A DNA stretch of 64,000 bases from Primorskyibacter marinus (GTDB lineage: Bacteria; Pseudomonadota; Alphaproteobacteria; Rhodobacterales; Rhodobacteraceae). The stretch is from positions 186,001 to 250,000 of the forward strand of contig NZ_QJSD01000002.1 of the NCBI RefSeq assembly GCF_003313245.1, given 5' to 3'. The notes under the pieces were generated by a model. That model saw only the letters and a program-made list of their open reading frames with translations, was not told the DNA's origin and did no database searches. Positions 28,642-36,933 of the stretch are shown piece after piece. Position 1 is the stretch's first letter, and every line of letters begins with the position of its first letter. The translations under genes and the position numbers were made by a program.

Positions 28642-29424
28642 ATGCTGATAGTGATTTCACCGGCAAAGCGGTTGGATTGGGAGGAACGGCCCGAGCACAC
28701 CATGACCACGCCATCCCTTTTGGACGACGCCAACAGGCTGGCCAAAACCATGCGCAATCAGACGCTTGGCAGCTTGCAAAAGCTTATGGATCTCAGCCCG
28801 GACCTGGCGCGTCTGAACCGTGACCGCTTTCGCGCCTTTTCCGAGGAACCGCAGGCGGATGCGCTGCGCCCTGCCGCGCTGGCCTTTGCCGGTGACACCT
28901 ATATGGGGCTTGAAGCGGCGTCTTTGGATGCCGACGAAATGGGTTGGGCGCAGGACCATCTGCGCATTCTGTCCGGCCTTTACGGGGTATTGCGGCCTTG
29001 CGATGCGATACAGCCGTATCGGCTGGAAATGGGCAGCAGGCTGAAGACGCGCCGCGGGAGCAACCTGTATGACTACTGGCGCGATGACCTGTCCAAAGCA
29101 CTTAACGCACAGGCAGATGAGCTGGGCACCGACGTATTGGTGAATTGCGCGAGCCAGGAATATTTCGGGGCGGTTGCGCCCAAGGCACTGAAGCTGCGCG
29201 TGATTACGCCGGTCTTCATGGAGGAAAAGCCGGGCGGCCCGAAGATTGTTAGTTTCTTCGCCAAGCGCGCGCGGGGAGCGATGGCGCGGTTCATCATTCA
29301 GCACCGCCTGACTGATCCCGCCAGCCTGGCAGAGTTCGATACCGGCGGCTATGCCTTGCGTCCGGATCTCAGCACTCCGGACCGCCCGGTCTTTGTGCGC
29401 AGCGAGGCCGCGCAGGCGGCTTGA
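28642..29424 (+). CDS. yaaA: Peroxide stress protein YaaA
   Basis: 260 residues from ATG 28642, with AAGGGG seven bases upstream. YaaA lowers free iron under hydrogen peroxide stress and binds DNA. The family N-terminus MLIVISPAKRLDW and the conserved AFAGDTYMGLEA (near residue 78), LSGLYGVLRPCDAIQPYRLEMG (near 112, read as LSGLYGVLRP plus IQPYRLEMG) and LVNCASQEYF (near 167) are present. It follows recQ at 30 bases and may share its transcript. Confidence 0.92.
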   Translation: MLIVISPAKRLDWEERPEHTMTTPSLLDDANRLAKTMRNQTLGSLQKLMDLSPDLARLNRDRFRAFSEEPQADALRPAALAFAGDTYMGLEAASLDADEMGWAQDHLRILSGLYGVLRPCDAIQPYRLEMGSRLKTRRGSNLYDYWRDDLSKALNAQADELGTDVLVNCASQEYFGAVAPKALKLRVITPVFMEEKPGGPKIVSFFAKRARGAMARFIIQHRLTDPASLAEFDTGGYALRPDLSTPDRPVFVRSEAAQAA

Positions 29425-29427
29425 CGG

Positions 29428-31623
29428 CTATTGCGACGGGCTGACGGATCTGGTGTCCTTGGGGCGATACCTTTCGATCATTTCCGTCAGTTCGGCCTTG
29501 CGCAGAGGCTTGGTCATGTAATCATCCAACCCGCAGGCGATGATGGCCTCGCGGTCGCCTGCCATTGCATGAGCAGTCAGCGCGACGATGGGGACGTGCT
29601 GGCCGTCTGGTTCGGCCGCACGAATGTGACCGGTGGCTTCCTTCCCGTCCATTTTCGGCATCGAGATGTCCATGAAAATCAGGTCGGGACGGTCCTCTGC
29701 CACGGCGGCGACCGCCTCTATCCCGTTTTGCGCAAAGCGCAGCGACAGATCCAAGCTGCACACCATTTTCTTGAACACCAGCTGGTTGGTCTTGTTATCC
29801 TCTGCCACCAGCAACTTCATCTGGCGCGCGCTGCCCGGAGACGTGACCGGGGCTTCCATGATGGGCGCGGGGGCGGGCCGGGGACGCGCTTTGGGTGGCG
29901 CTGCCTTCGCCAATGTTTCCAACTCGTCAAACAGCGAACGCCGAGATAACGGTTTTTGCAAGACGGCGTGAACGCATTCACGCGCGGGGTCCGCCACGGT
30001 TTCGCCGGGGATGTTTGAAAGCAACAGGATCGGCACCAAAAGCCCACGATCACGCATTTCCTGTGCAAGAGCGAGTCCGGTCGTGTCGGGTAGCTGCTGT
30101 TCGAGAATGACAACATCCGGTGCCGAGTGCAGTTTTTCCAGCGCAGCTTGCGCAGATGTGCAGATCAGGGTTTCGATGCCCAGAACGGTCAGTTGTTTTT
30201 GCATGATCATGCTGTTGACCGGCTGGTCGTCTACCACCATGACCCGGCGCAGGTTTTTCGGCAGAACCGGGTTCTGATTGGTCAATGCTTCTGCGATTGG
30301 TAGGGTGATACGAAACCCGAAGCAGGATCCGCGGCCTACTTCGGAATCCACCCAGATATTGCCACCCATCAAGTGAATAAGCCGTTTGGTGATCGCCAAG
30401 CCAAGCCCGGTGCCTTCAAACTGGCGATTGCGCTCATCCTCGACTTGATTGAACTCTCCAAAGATATGTTCGGCCTTGTCGGGGGGCAGGCCGATACCGG
30501 TATCTTCGACCGTGACATGGATCGCGGCATCCTTCTGGTCCGTGCACATGCCCACGACACGGATCAGCACATGCCCGGTTTGGGTAAATTTCAGTGCGTT
30601 GCCCATCAGATTTGTCAGAACTTGCCGCAAGCGGCCGGGATCGCCGACAAACCGGGTGGGCAGGAACATGTCGTAATCGATCATCATTTCCAGGTTCTTG
30701 TCGCGCGCCGTCGGCTGAAACAGCATCGCGACTTCGTGCAGGCTTCGTTCCAGATCAAAGGGTTCGGGATGCAGGACCAGCTTGTCTGCCTCGATTTTGG
30801 AATAGTCGAGCACGTCGTTGATGATGACCAGCAAAGCCTCGCCCGAATTCTTGATCGTCTCGGCATACAGGCGTTGTTCTTCGCTCAGATCGGTGTCTGA
30901 CAGCAGATCGGCCATGCCGATGACGCCATTCATCGGGGTTCTGATCTCGTGGCTCATATTGGCGAGGAAGGTGGATTTCGCGCGGTTCGCGGCCTCTGCG
31001 CGTCGCTGCGCCTCCTTCAGTCTCTTTTCATAGCGAACGGTTTCCGTGATATTCAGCGCGATGCTGACGACGTCACCGCATTGGCCGCGCTGATCGACCA
31101 GTTTGACATATTGATCGTTCCAAAGGCGCAGCGTGATCGGCTCTGGATTGTCTGTTTCCCAACGGTCGGCCATCATGGCGCGCCATTCGGCGGACGGCTG
31201 ATCGCCGATGTTCACGATCCCCTCTTCGGTGATGAGTTGCAGAATGCGGGGATAAAAAATGCCGGGCCGCACCTCTTCCAGCCCGTCGAACACCGACAGA
31301 TAGGCTTGGTTGGCACCAATCATCATGTTGTCGGCATCGAAAAAGGCGAACCCGTCCTGAATCGTCCGGATGGATTGCCACAGGCGACGCTCTGCAATTT
31401 CGATCTTCTGGTTGGCAACGCTCAGGTCGGATTTCACCCGTTGGTTTTCTGTCCGCACGGTCAGCACCTCGGCGCGAGTTTCCGTGATCTCGTTCGACAG
31501 GGCGCGGGCGTGTTTGCCCAGTTTGCGATTGGCCGCAAACAGTTCCGCCTGTTTGAGTTCCAGCAGGCGTTCTGCCGCCAGCCGGGCGCGGCGTTCTTCT
31601 GACAATTTGGTTGCAAAGCTCAT
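29428..31623 (-). CDS. Hybrid sensor histidine kinase with a degenerate and an intact receiver
   Basis: 731 residues, no membrane segment, so cytoplasmic. Order: coiled coil (about 1-80), PAS-like sensor (about 85-200), HisKA with His225 ([14 protein letters not shown]), ATPase domain ([16 protein letters not shown]), receiver 1 (about 460-575) and receiver 2 (about 600-720). Receiver 2 has [10 protein letters not shown] and the phospho-acceptor Asp652 ([11 protein letters not shown]). Receiver 1 keeps the [10 protein letters not shown] acidic pair but has Glu508 where the phosphorylated aspartate should be ([10 protein letters not shown]), so it probably cannot be phosphorylated. No cognate regulator is adjacent. 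It is convergent with yaaA, three bases apart. Confidence 0.92.
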   Translation of the reverse strand: MSFATKLSEERRARLAAERLLELKQAELFAANRKLGKHARALSNEITETRAEVLTVRTENQRVKSDLSVANQKIEIAERRLWQSIRTIQDGFAFFDADNMMIGANQAYLSVFDGLEEVRPGIFYPRILQLITEEGIVNIGDQPSAEWRAMMADRWETDNPEPITLRLWNDQYVKLVDQRGQCGDVVSIALNITETVRYEKRLKEAQRRAEAANRAKSTFLANMSHEIRTPMNGVIGMADLLSDTDLSEEQRLYAETIKNSGEALLVIINDVLDYSKIEADKLVLHPEPFDLERSLHEVAMLFQPTARDKNLEMMIDYDMFLPTRFVGDPGRLRQVLTNLMGNALKFTQTGHVLIRVVGMCTDQKDAAIHVTVEDTGIGLPPDKAEHIFGEFNQVEDERNRQFEGTGLGLAITKRLIHLMGGNIWVDSEVGRGSCFGFRITLPIAEALTNQNPVLPKNLRRVMVVDDQPVNSMIMQKQLTVLGIETLICTSAQAALEKLHSAPDVVILEQQLPDTTGLALAQEMRDRGLLVPILLLSNIPGETVADPARECVHAVLQKPLSRRSLFDELETLAKAAPPKARPRPAPAPIMEAPVTSPGSARQMKLLVAEDNKTNQLVFKKMVCSLDLSLRFAQNGIEAVAAVAEDRPDLIFMDISMPKMDGKEATGHIRAAEPDGQHVPIVALTAHAMAGDREAIIACGLDDYMTKPLRKAELTEMIERYRPKDTRSVSPSQ

Positions 31624-31830
31624 GCCTTGTTCCGGCTCGGTTGGTCCTGTGCCAGACGATGCGTCATTGATATGAAAAACTTCTTAAACGCCCTGATCCG
31701 CAGACTCCTTGCTAGGCTGTGTCATGTCGTGTCACCATTCAACTGATCCGGGTGAGGATCTCAGGCATCTGAAGCGCGCGTCTGGCGGTTATCAGGGCCG
31801 GGCCCCCGGTATACGGAGTTGGAGGTGTCC

Positions 31831-32391
31831 ATGACTGCCGAAACTGTTGCCACAGCGGAATGGCGCGCGCTTGACCGGGAAGGGCGGGATCGCTGTCGTC
31901 TTGTTCGATCTGGCGCAGGGTGGATGTTGATTGGACATGCGCGATTTGCCGACGGTCAGGGGCGGTCGTATCTGGACTATGTGATCCGCTGCGACGGCGA
32001 TTGGTTCACGCAAAGTGCTGACGTCACCGGCACGTTCCGCGAGCAACCGGTTGCCCTGCGTCTGCTACGAAAGGGAGATGACTGGACGCTGAACGATGTG
32101 CCTCAACCAGCGGTGGAAGGGGCGGTAGATGTCGATCTGGGTTTCACACCCGCCACCAACTTGATGCCGCTTCGCCGCTTGTGCGAGGTGGGCCGGATGC
32201 AGGCGCGTGCGGCGTGGTTGTGCGCGCCTGACGGTGCGTTGCGGCCCCTGTGTCAGGCCTATACGCGCGAGCGCGGCGGGTTGGTGAGCTACGCCGCCGA
32301 ACAGACGGAATTCCAGACAGAGCTGAAGGTGTCGGATGACGGGTTCGTGGCGCTTTATCCCGGCTTTTGGGAGCGGCAAGCGACAGGCTAA
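31831..32391 (+). CDS. Putative glycolipid-binding family protein (DUF1089)
   Basis: 186 residues from ATG 31831, five bases after GGAGG. It fits the putative glycolipid-binding family by its N-terminal EWRALDREGRDRCRLVR, the DYVIRCDGDWFTQSA strand near residue 48, LGFTPATNLMPLRRL near 106 and the late YTRERGGLVSYAA. The name comes from a structural guess for the family; biological function is unknown. No signal peptide. It stands alone between two minus-strand genes. Confidence 0.75.
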   Translation: MTAETVATAEWRALDREGRDRCRLVRSGAGWMLIGHARFADGQGRSYLDYVIRCDGDWFTQSADVTGTFREQPVALRLLRKGDDWTLNDVPQPAVEGAVDVDLGFTPATNLMPLRRLCEVGRMQARAAWLCAPDGALRPLCQAYTRERGGLVSYAAEQTEFQTELKVSDDGFVALYPGFWERQATG

Positions 32392-32472
32392 ATGTTGTGT
32401 GATGCGCCCTGCGACCGAACTCTTCTTGTGGGTGTCGGGTTTGCAAGAATTGATTTATCTCAGGGTGTTAGA

Positions 32473-32498
32473 TGCGCCCGCCAGCAAGGGCGGGCGCA
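32473..32498. terminator. GC-rich hairpin downstream of the thiolase gene
   Basis: TGCGCCCGCC (32473-32482) and GGCGGGCGCA (32489-32498), a perfect 10-base stem with a 6-base loop, between the convergent DUF1089 and thiolase genes and six bases from the thiolase stop. There is no T-run on either strand, so it may act as an RNA 3'-end stabiliser or a weak bidirectional terminator. Confidence 0.6.
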
Positions 32499-32503
32499 TA
32501 GGT

Positions 32504-33685
32504 TCAGGTGCGTTCGATTGCCAAGGCAATGCCCTGACCGCCGCCGATGCACATTGTAATCAGGGCGCGCTTTCCGCCGATCCGTTCCAGCTCGTACAGG
32601 GCTTTGACGGTGATGATGGCACCCGTTGCACCCACCGGATGGCCAAGCGCGATGGCCCCGCCATTGGGGTTCACTTTTGCCGGATCAAGCCCCAGCCCCT
32701 TGTTGACGGCCAGCGCCTGCGCCGCAAAGGCCTCGTTGGATTCGATCACGTCGAAATCGCTGGCTTTCAGGCCCGTCCGTTCCAGAAGCGCCTCGACGGC
32801 CGGAACCGGACCGATGCCCATGACGTCCGGCCGCACACCGGCATGGGCATAGCCCAGCACCCGCGCGCGGGGCTTCAGGCCTGCCTTCTCTGCGGCACTG
32901 GCGCGCGCCAGAACCAGCGCCGCCGCACCGTCATTGATACCCGAAGCGTTGCCCGCCGTGACGGTTCCGTCCTTCTGGAAAGCCGGCCGCAGCCCGGCCA
33001 GAATTTCCGCCGTGGTCGACGCCTTGGGATGTTCATCCGTGTCAAAGGCCACCATGTCACGCTTTACCCGGACTTCTACGGGCACGATCTGGTCCTTGAA
33101 GCGTCCCTCGCTGATCGCAGCGGCTGTGCGTTTCTGGCTTTCCAGCGCAAAGGCGTCCTGTGCGTCGCGTGTGATGCCATGTTCTGCCGCGACATTCTCG
33201 GCGGTCACGCCCATATGACCGGTGCCGAAGGGGCAGTTCAACGCGCCCAGCATCATATCCAGCGTGCGGATGTCGCCCATCTTGGCACCCCAACGCTGAG
33301 CCGGCACGATATACGGACTGCGCGACATGTTCTCGGCACCGCCCGCGAGGCCGAAATCCGCATCCCCCAGCATCAGTGATTGCACGACCGAGACGATGGC
33401 CTGCGCGCCGGAGCCGCAAAGCCGGTTCACGTTCATGGCAGGCGTGGTTTCAGGGACGCCCGCCTGCATGGCGGCAACTCGGCTAAGATACATATCGCGC
33501 GGTTCGGTGTTGATGACATGGCCAAAGGTGACATGGCCGATCTGCCCACCGTCGACGCCCGCACGTTCCAGAGCAGCGCGCGCGGCAACTGTGCCAAGGT
33601 CAATGGGGGGTGTCCCGGCAAGCGCGCCGCCGAACGTGCCGACGGCGGTGCGTGCGCCGCTGAGAATAACGATATCATCTGACAT
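32504..33685 (-). CDS. Acetyl-CoA C-acetyltransferase (thiolase)
   Basis: 393 residues, standard for biosynthetic thiolases. It condenses two acetyl-CoA to acetoacetyl-CoA, or cleaves 3-ketoacyl-CoA. The acylated cysteine is in NVNRLCGSGAQAI near residue 88, with NEAFAAQ near 317, the catalytic histidine in IALGHPVGATGA near 348 and the second cysteine in MCIGGGQG near 378. No phaB/phaC is adjacent, so whether it serves polyhydroxybutyrate synthesis, fatty-acid breakdown or acetoacetate use is open; acetoacetate from the BKACE enzyme would feed this pool. Confidence 0.92.
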   Translation of the reverse strand: MSDDIVILSGARTAVGTFGGALAGTPPIDLGTVAARAALERAGVDGGQIGHVTFGHVINTEPRDMYLSRVAAMQAGVPETTPAMNVNRLCGSGAQAIVSVVQSLMLGDADFGLAGGAENMSRSPYIVPAQRWGAKMGDIRTLDMMLGALNCPFGTGHMGVTAENVAAEHGITRDAQDAFALESQKRTAAAISEGRFKDQIVPVEVRVKRDMVAFDTDEHPKASTTAEILAGLRPAFQKDGTVTAGNASGINDGAAALVLARASAAEKAGLKPRARVLGYAHAGVRPDVMGIGPVPAVEALLERTGLKASDFDVIESNEAFAAQALAVNKGLGLDPAKVNPNGGAIALGHPVGATGAIITVKALYELERIGGKRALITMCIGGGQGIALAIERT

Positions 33686-33890
33686 GATAGGTTCCTTTAC
33701 CAGTTGTTGCTGAAGTTATGACGCGGACAGCGTTATGTGGTAGCCTGCCGGAACGTCACGGGCTGCGCCACCACTTTCTGTCCCCGGTCGCATCAATCGG
33801 CGGCCCTATCCTTGTTGCGATTGTTCGGGGTCTGGTCGGCATCAAGAACGACACCAGAGGTGCGCTGCACATGCTGGCCGATATGGAAGG

Positions 33891-33912
33891 TTCTGTCTGG
33901 TGATTGACAGAA
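33891..33912. promoter_or_regulatory. Inverted repeat just upstream of the XRE-cupin regulator
   Basis: TTCTGTC (33891-33897) and GACAGAA (33906-33912), a perfect 7-base dyad with an 8-base spacer, ending 28 bases before the regulator's ATG. Position and symmetry suit an autoregulatory operator. It differs from the half-sites found downstream of the same gene. Confidence 0.4.
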
Positions 33913-33940
33913 CGTCGCCAAGCAGGGCATCACGTCCTAT

Positions 33941-34507
33941 ATGACGGATGAACATGACGATATTTTGTTGCGCCTTCCCGCACGTCTGAAAGAGGCCCGG
34001 CGCGCGCAGGACCTGTCGCTGGAGGCGGTGTCGAAACTGTCGGGCGTCTCGCGCTCTATGGTCAGCCAGATCGAGCGCGGGGAATCCTCGCCCACGATTG
34101 CAACCTTGTGGAACCTGACGCGGGCGCTTCAGGTGGATTTCGCGGGGCTGCTTGAGACCGCCGAAGTGATGCAGACCGTCGAGGTGCTGCGCGCCGATCA
34201 GGTGCCGACCATCGACAATATGGGTGAAGGGTGCCGGATTCGTATCCTGTCGCCCCCGGAAGAGGCTGGTCGGCATGAGATATACGAACTGTTGCTTCGA
34301 TCAGGTGGCGTACTGGACAGCCAGCCCCATACGCGAGGTGCCCGTGAGCAACTGACAGTGGTCTCTGGCGCGGTCATGGTCCGGTCAGGGGACGCGGTAG
34401 CACGGCTTGGGCCGGGAGATACCGCACGTTATGCGGCTGACATACCTCATAAGATCGCGGCCGAAGGCGGCGAAGTTCAGGCATTCCTGATCGTGATGGG
34501 CGGCTAA
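33941..34507 (+). CDS. XRE-family regulator with a C-terminal cupin domain
   Basis: 188 residues. Residues about 10-70 form a helix-turn-helix of the Xre/Cro type (LKEARRAQDLSLEAVSKLSGVS..MVSQIERGESSPTIATLW, seen as LSLEAVSKLSGVS and SQIERGESSPTI). Residues about 110-185 form a cupin (SQPHTRGAREQLTVVSGAV, LGPGDTARYAADIPH), expected to bind a small effector such as an amino acid. It lies directly upstream of kbl-tdh on the same strand, with nested palindromes between, so it is probably the regulator of threonine degradation. Confidence 0.85.
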   Translation: MTDEHDDILLRLPARLKEARRAQDLSLEAVSKLSGVSRSMVSQIERGESSPTIATLWNLTRALQVDFAGLLETAEVMQTVEVLRADQVPTIDNMGEGCRIRILSPPEEAGRHEIYELLLRSGGVLDSQPHTRGAREQLTVVSGAVMVRSGDAVARLGPGDTARYAADIPHKIAAEGGEVQAFLIVMGG

Positions 34508-34556
34508 TCCGAAATAGGGGAAAATATCCGTGATTACGGATTTCTTCTATTTCGGA
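34508..34556. promoter_or_regulatory. Nested double palindrome upstream of kbl-tdh, candidate operator
   Basis: Outer arms TCCGAAATAG (34508-34517) and CTATTTCGGA (34547-34556) pair perfectly over 10 bases. Inside them, ATCCGT (34526-34531) and ACGGAT (34536-34541) form a second perfect dyad. All four arms contain a TCCG half-site (TCCGAAATA, TCCGTGATT and complements), suggesting cooperative binding of two regulator dimers. A TTGATC/TATGGT pair just downstream could be part of the promoter. Confidence 0.6.
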
Positions 34557-34603
34557 ACTTGATCCGCTATGGTAGAGTTGGCTGACAAAGGAGACTCATC
34601 CCC

Positions 34604-35788
34604 ATGACCCAGGCTTTTTTGACCCATCTGCAAGACGAACTGCGCGGTATTGAGGCTGACGGCCTGATGAAGCGCGAACGATTGATCACCTCACCGCAAG
34701 GCGCGCGTATCGATGTTGGCGGGCGCGAAGTCTTGAACCTGTGTGCCAACAACTATCTCGGGCTTGCGGATCATCCCGATCTGATTGCCGCCGCCAAAAA
34801 GGCGATGGACAATCACGGCTACGGTATGGCCTCCGTGCGGTTCATCTGCGGGACGCAGGATCTGCATACGCAACTGGAGGAGCGGCTGGCGGCCTTCCTT
34901 GGCACGGATGATGCGATCCTGTTCGCCGCATGTTTTGATGCGAATGCCGCCGTGTTCGAGCCGCTGTTGGGACCGGAAGACGCAGTCATTTCAGACAGCC
35001 TGAACCACGCGTCGATCATCGACGGCATTCGTCTGTGCAAGGCAAAACGCTATCGCTTCGCCAATTCCGACATGGACGATCTGGAGGCGCAGTTGAAAGC
35101 CGCCCGCGACGCTGGCGCGCGCCATGTGATGATCGCCACCGACGGCGTGTTCAGCATGGATGGCTATCTGGCCAAGCTGCCGGAAATCCGCGCGCTGGCC
35201 GACAGGTATGACGCGCTGCTGATGGTCGATGATTGTCACGCCACCGGCTTCATGGGGCCGAAAGGCGCAGGTACGCCCGCGCATTTCGGTATCAGCGCCG
35301 ACATTCTGACCGGCACGCTGGGCAAGGCGCTTGGCGGAGCGATCGGCGGCTATATCGCCGGGCCGCAGGCGGTGGTGGATCTGTTGCGCCAACGCGCGCG
35401 GCCCTACCTCTTTTCCAACGCGCTGCCACCCGCGGTCGTGGCTGCCGGGATCGAGGCGATCCGTCTGGTCGAAGAAGGCGATGCCCTGCGCACGCAACTG
35501 TTCGAGAATGCAAAATACTGGCGCGCGGGGCTGACCCGTCTGGGGTTTGACCTGCTTCCCGGAGAGCATCCGATCATTCCGGTGATGCTGGGCGAGGCGC
35601 AATTGGCACAGAATATGGCCGCGCGGCTGTTCGAAGAAGGCGTCTATGTCTCGGGCTTTTTCTTCCCGGTGGTGCCGAAGGGCAAGGCCCGCATTCGCAC
35701 GCAGATGAACGCCGCCCTGACACGCGAAGATCTGGACACAGCGCTCGCCGCCTTTGAGGTCGCGGGCAAAGCCACGGGGGTGATCTGA
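34604..35788 (+). CDS. kbl: 2-amino-3-ketobutyrate CoA ligase (glycine C-acetyltransferase)
   Basis: 394 residues. Kbl cleaves 2-amino-3-oxobutyrate with CoA to glycine and acetyl-CoA. It is a PLP enzyme of the alpha-oxoamine synthase family: [14 protein letters not shown] near residue 46, [17 protein letters not shown] near 74, [13 protein letters not shown] near 183, [10 protein letters not shown] near 208 and the PLP lysine in [11 protein letters not shown] near 240. An AAAGGAG ribosome-binding site precedes ATG 34604. It overlaps tdh by one base (TGATG). Confidence 0.96.
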   Translation: MTQAFLTHLQDELRGIEADGLMKRERLITSPQGARIDVGGREVLNLCANNYLGLADHPDLIAAAKKAMDNHGYGMASVRFICGTQDLHTQLEERLAAFLGTDDAILFAACFDANAAVFEPLLGPEDAVISDSLNHASIIDGIRLCKAKRYRFANSDMDDLEAQLKAARDAGARHVMIATDGVFSMDGYLAKLPEIRALADRYDALLMVDDCHATGFMGPKGAGTPAHFGISADILTGTLGKALGGAIGGYIAGPQAVVDLLRQRARPYLFSNALPPAVVAAGIEAIRLVEEGDALRTQLFENAKYWRAGLTRLGFDLLPGEHPIIPVMLGEAQLAQNMAARLFEEGVYVSGFFFPVVPKGKARIRTQMNAALTREDLDTALAAFEVAGKATGVI

Positions 35789-36825
35789 TGGCCGAGACAA
35801 TGAAAGCACTGGTCAAGGCGCAGCCCGCCGAAGGTTTGTGGCTGGAAGAGCGACCCATTCCCGAGATCGGCGCGGATGATGTATTGATCCGCGTCCACAA
35901 GACCGGGATTTGCGGCACCGATGTGCATATCTGGAACTGGGACGAGTGGGCGCAGAAAACCGTGCCGGTGCCTTTGGTGACAGGGCATGAGTTTGCGGGA
36001 GAGATCGTTGCGTTGGGACGCGATGTCGAGGATCTGAAAATTGGGCAGCGTTGTTCGGGCGAGGGCCATCTGATCGGCAAGCATAGCCGCCAGAGCCGCG
36101 CCGGTAAATTCCATCTGGATCCCGAAACGCGCGGGATCGGTGTCAATGAACAGGGTGCCTTTGCCGAATATCTGCGCCTGCCCGCGTTCAACGTGGTGCC
36201 GCTGCCGGACAGTATCCCCGACGACATTGGTGCGATCCTCGATCCACTGGGCAATGCGGTGCATACCGCGCTCAGCTTTGATCTGGTGGGCGAGGATGTG
36301 CTGATTACCGGCGCAGGCCCCATCGGCATCATGGCGGCGGCCGTTGCCCGCCATGTCGGGGCGCGCCATGTGGTCATCACGGATGTGAATGCCGACCGTT
36401 TGGCGCTGGCCGAAAGGGTCACTGACGTGGTGCCGGTGAACGTCGCCGAGCAGGATTTGGCCGAGGTCATTCCCCGCCTGAAGATGCGTCAGGGCTTTGA
36501 CGTCGGGCTGGAGATGTCGGGCAATGCCCGCGCCTTCGATCAGATGGTCGATAGCCTTGTGATGGGCGGACGGATCGCGATGCTGGGCATCCCGCCGGGC
36601 AAGACACCCGTGGACTGGAGCCGCATCGTCTTCAAGGCGCTGACCATCAAGGGCGTCTATGGCCGCGAGATTTTCGAGACATGGTACAAGATGATCGCCA
36701 TGCTGGAAAACGGTCTGGACGTGTCCGGCATCATCACCCATCGCTTTCCCGCCGCGGAGTTTGAAACAGGCTTCGCCGAGATGCGCGGCGGATCCAGCGG
36801 CAAGGTCGTGCTGGACTGGCGTTAA
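35788..36825 (+). CDS. tdh: L-threonine 3-dehydrogenase
   Basis: 345 residues. Tdh oxidises L-threonine with NAD to 2-amino-3-oxobutyrate, the Kbl substrate. It is a zinc medium-chain dehydrogenase: catalytic zinc ligands in [18 protein letters not shown] and [11 protein letters not shown], the nucleotide motif [20 protein letters not shown] (ending near residue 190, seen as GAGPIGIM), and the threonine-specific [12 protein letters not shown] region. It is translationally coupled to kbl, forming the complete two-step threonine to glycine route. Confidence 0.96.
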   Translation: MAETMKALVKAQPAEGLWLEERPIPEIGADDVLIRVHKTGICGTDVHIWNWDEWAQKTVPVPLVTGHEFAGEIVALGRDVEDLKIGQRCSGEGHLIGKHSRQSRAGKFHLDPETRGIGVNEQGAFAEYLRLPAFNVVPLPDSIPDDIGAILDPLGNAVHTALSFDLVGEDVLITGAGPIGIMAAAVARHVGARHVVITDVNADRLALAERVTDVVPVNVAEQDLAEVIPRLKMRQGFDVGLEMSGNARAFDQMVDSLVMGGRIAMLGIPPGKTPVDWSRIVFKALTIKGVYGREIFETWYKMIAMLENGLDVSGIITHRFPAAEFETGFAEMRGGSSGKVVLDWR

Positions 36826-36830
36826 CGGCC

Positions 36831-36868
36831 GGGCAAGCATCGGGAAGGGGGCGCTGCCCCTCTTGCCC
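36831..36868. terminator. Nested hairpin between convergent tdh and ALDH16 genes
   Basis: Outer arms GGGCAAG (36831-36837) and CTTGCCC (36862-36868) enclose AGGGG (36846-36850) and CCCCT (36857-36861). It begins six bases after the tdh stop and is followed by CTTTCC on the plus strand. Most likely it ends the kbl-tdh transcript and may also act on the other strand. Confidence 0.55.
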
Positions 36869-36933
36869 CTTTCCGTGCCCTTGCCCAGCCCTAGCGGGCG
36901 CAAACCGTTCACAAAGCGCCTGATACCTGTGCC

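Noticed and set aside
33718-33903. 61-codon plus-strand frame before the XRE-cupin regulator, with a hydrophobic stretch
   Set aside because: No ribosome-binding site, no family, and it overlaps the dyad region; likely untranslated leader.
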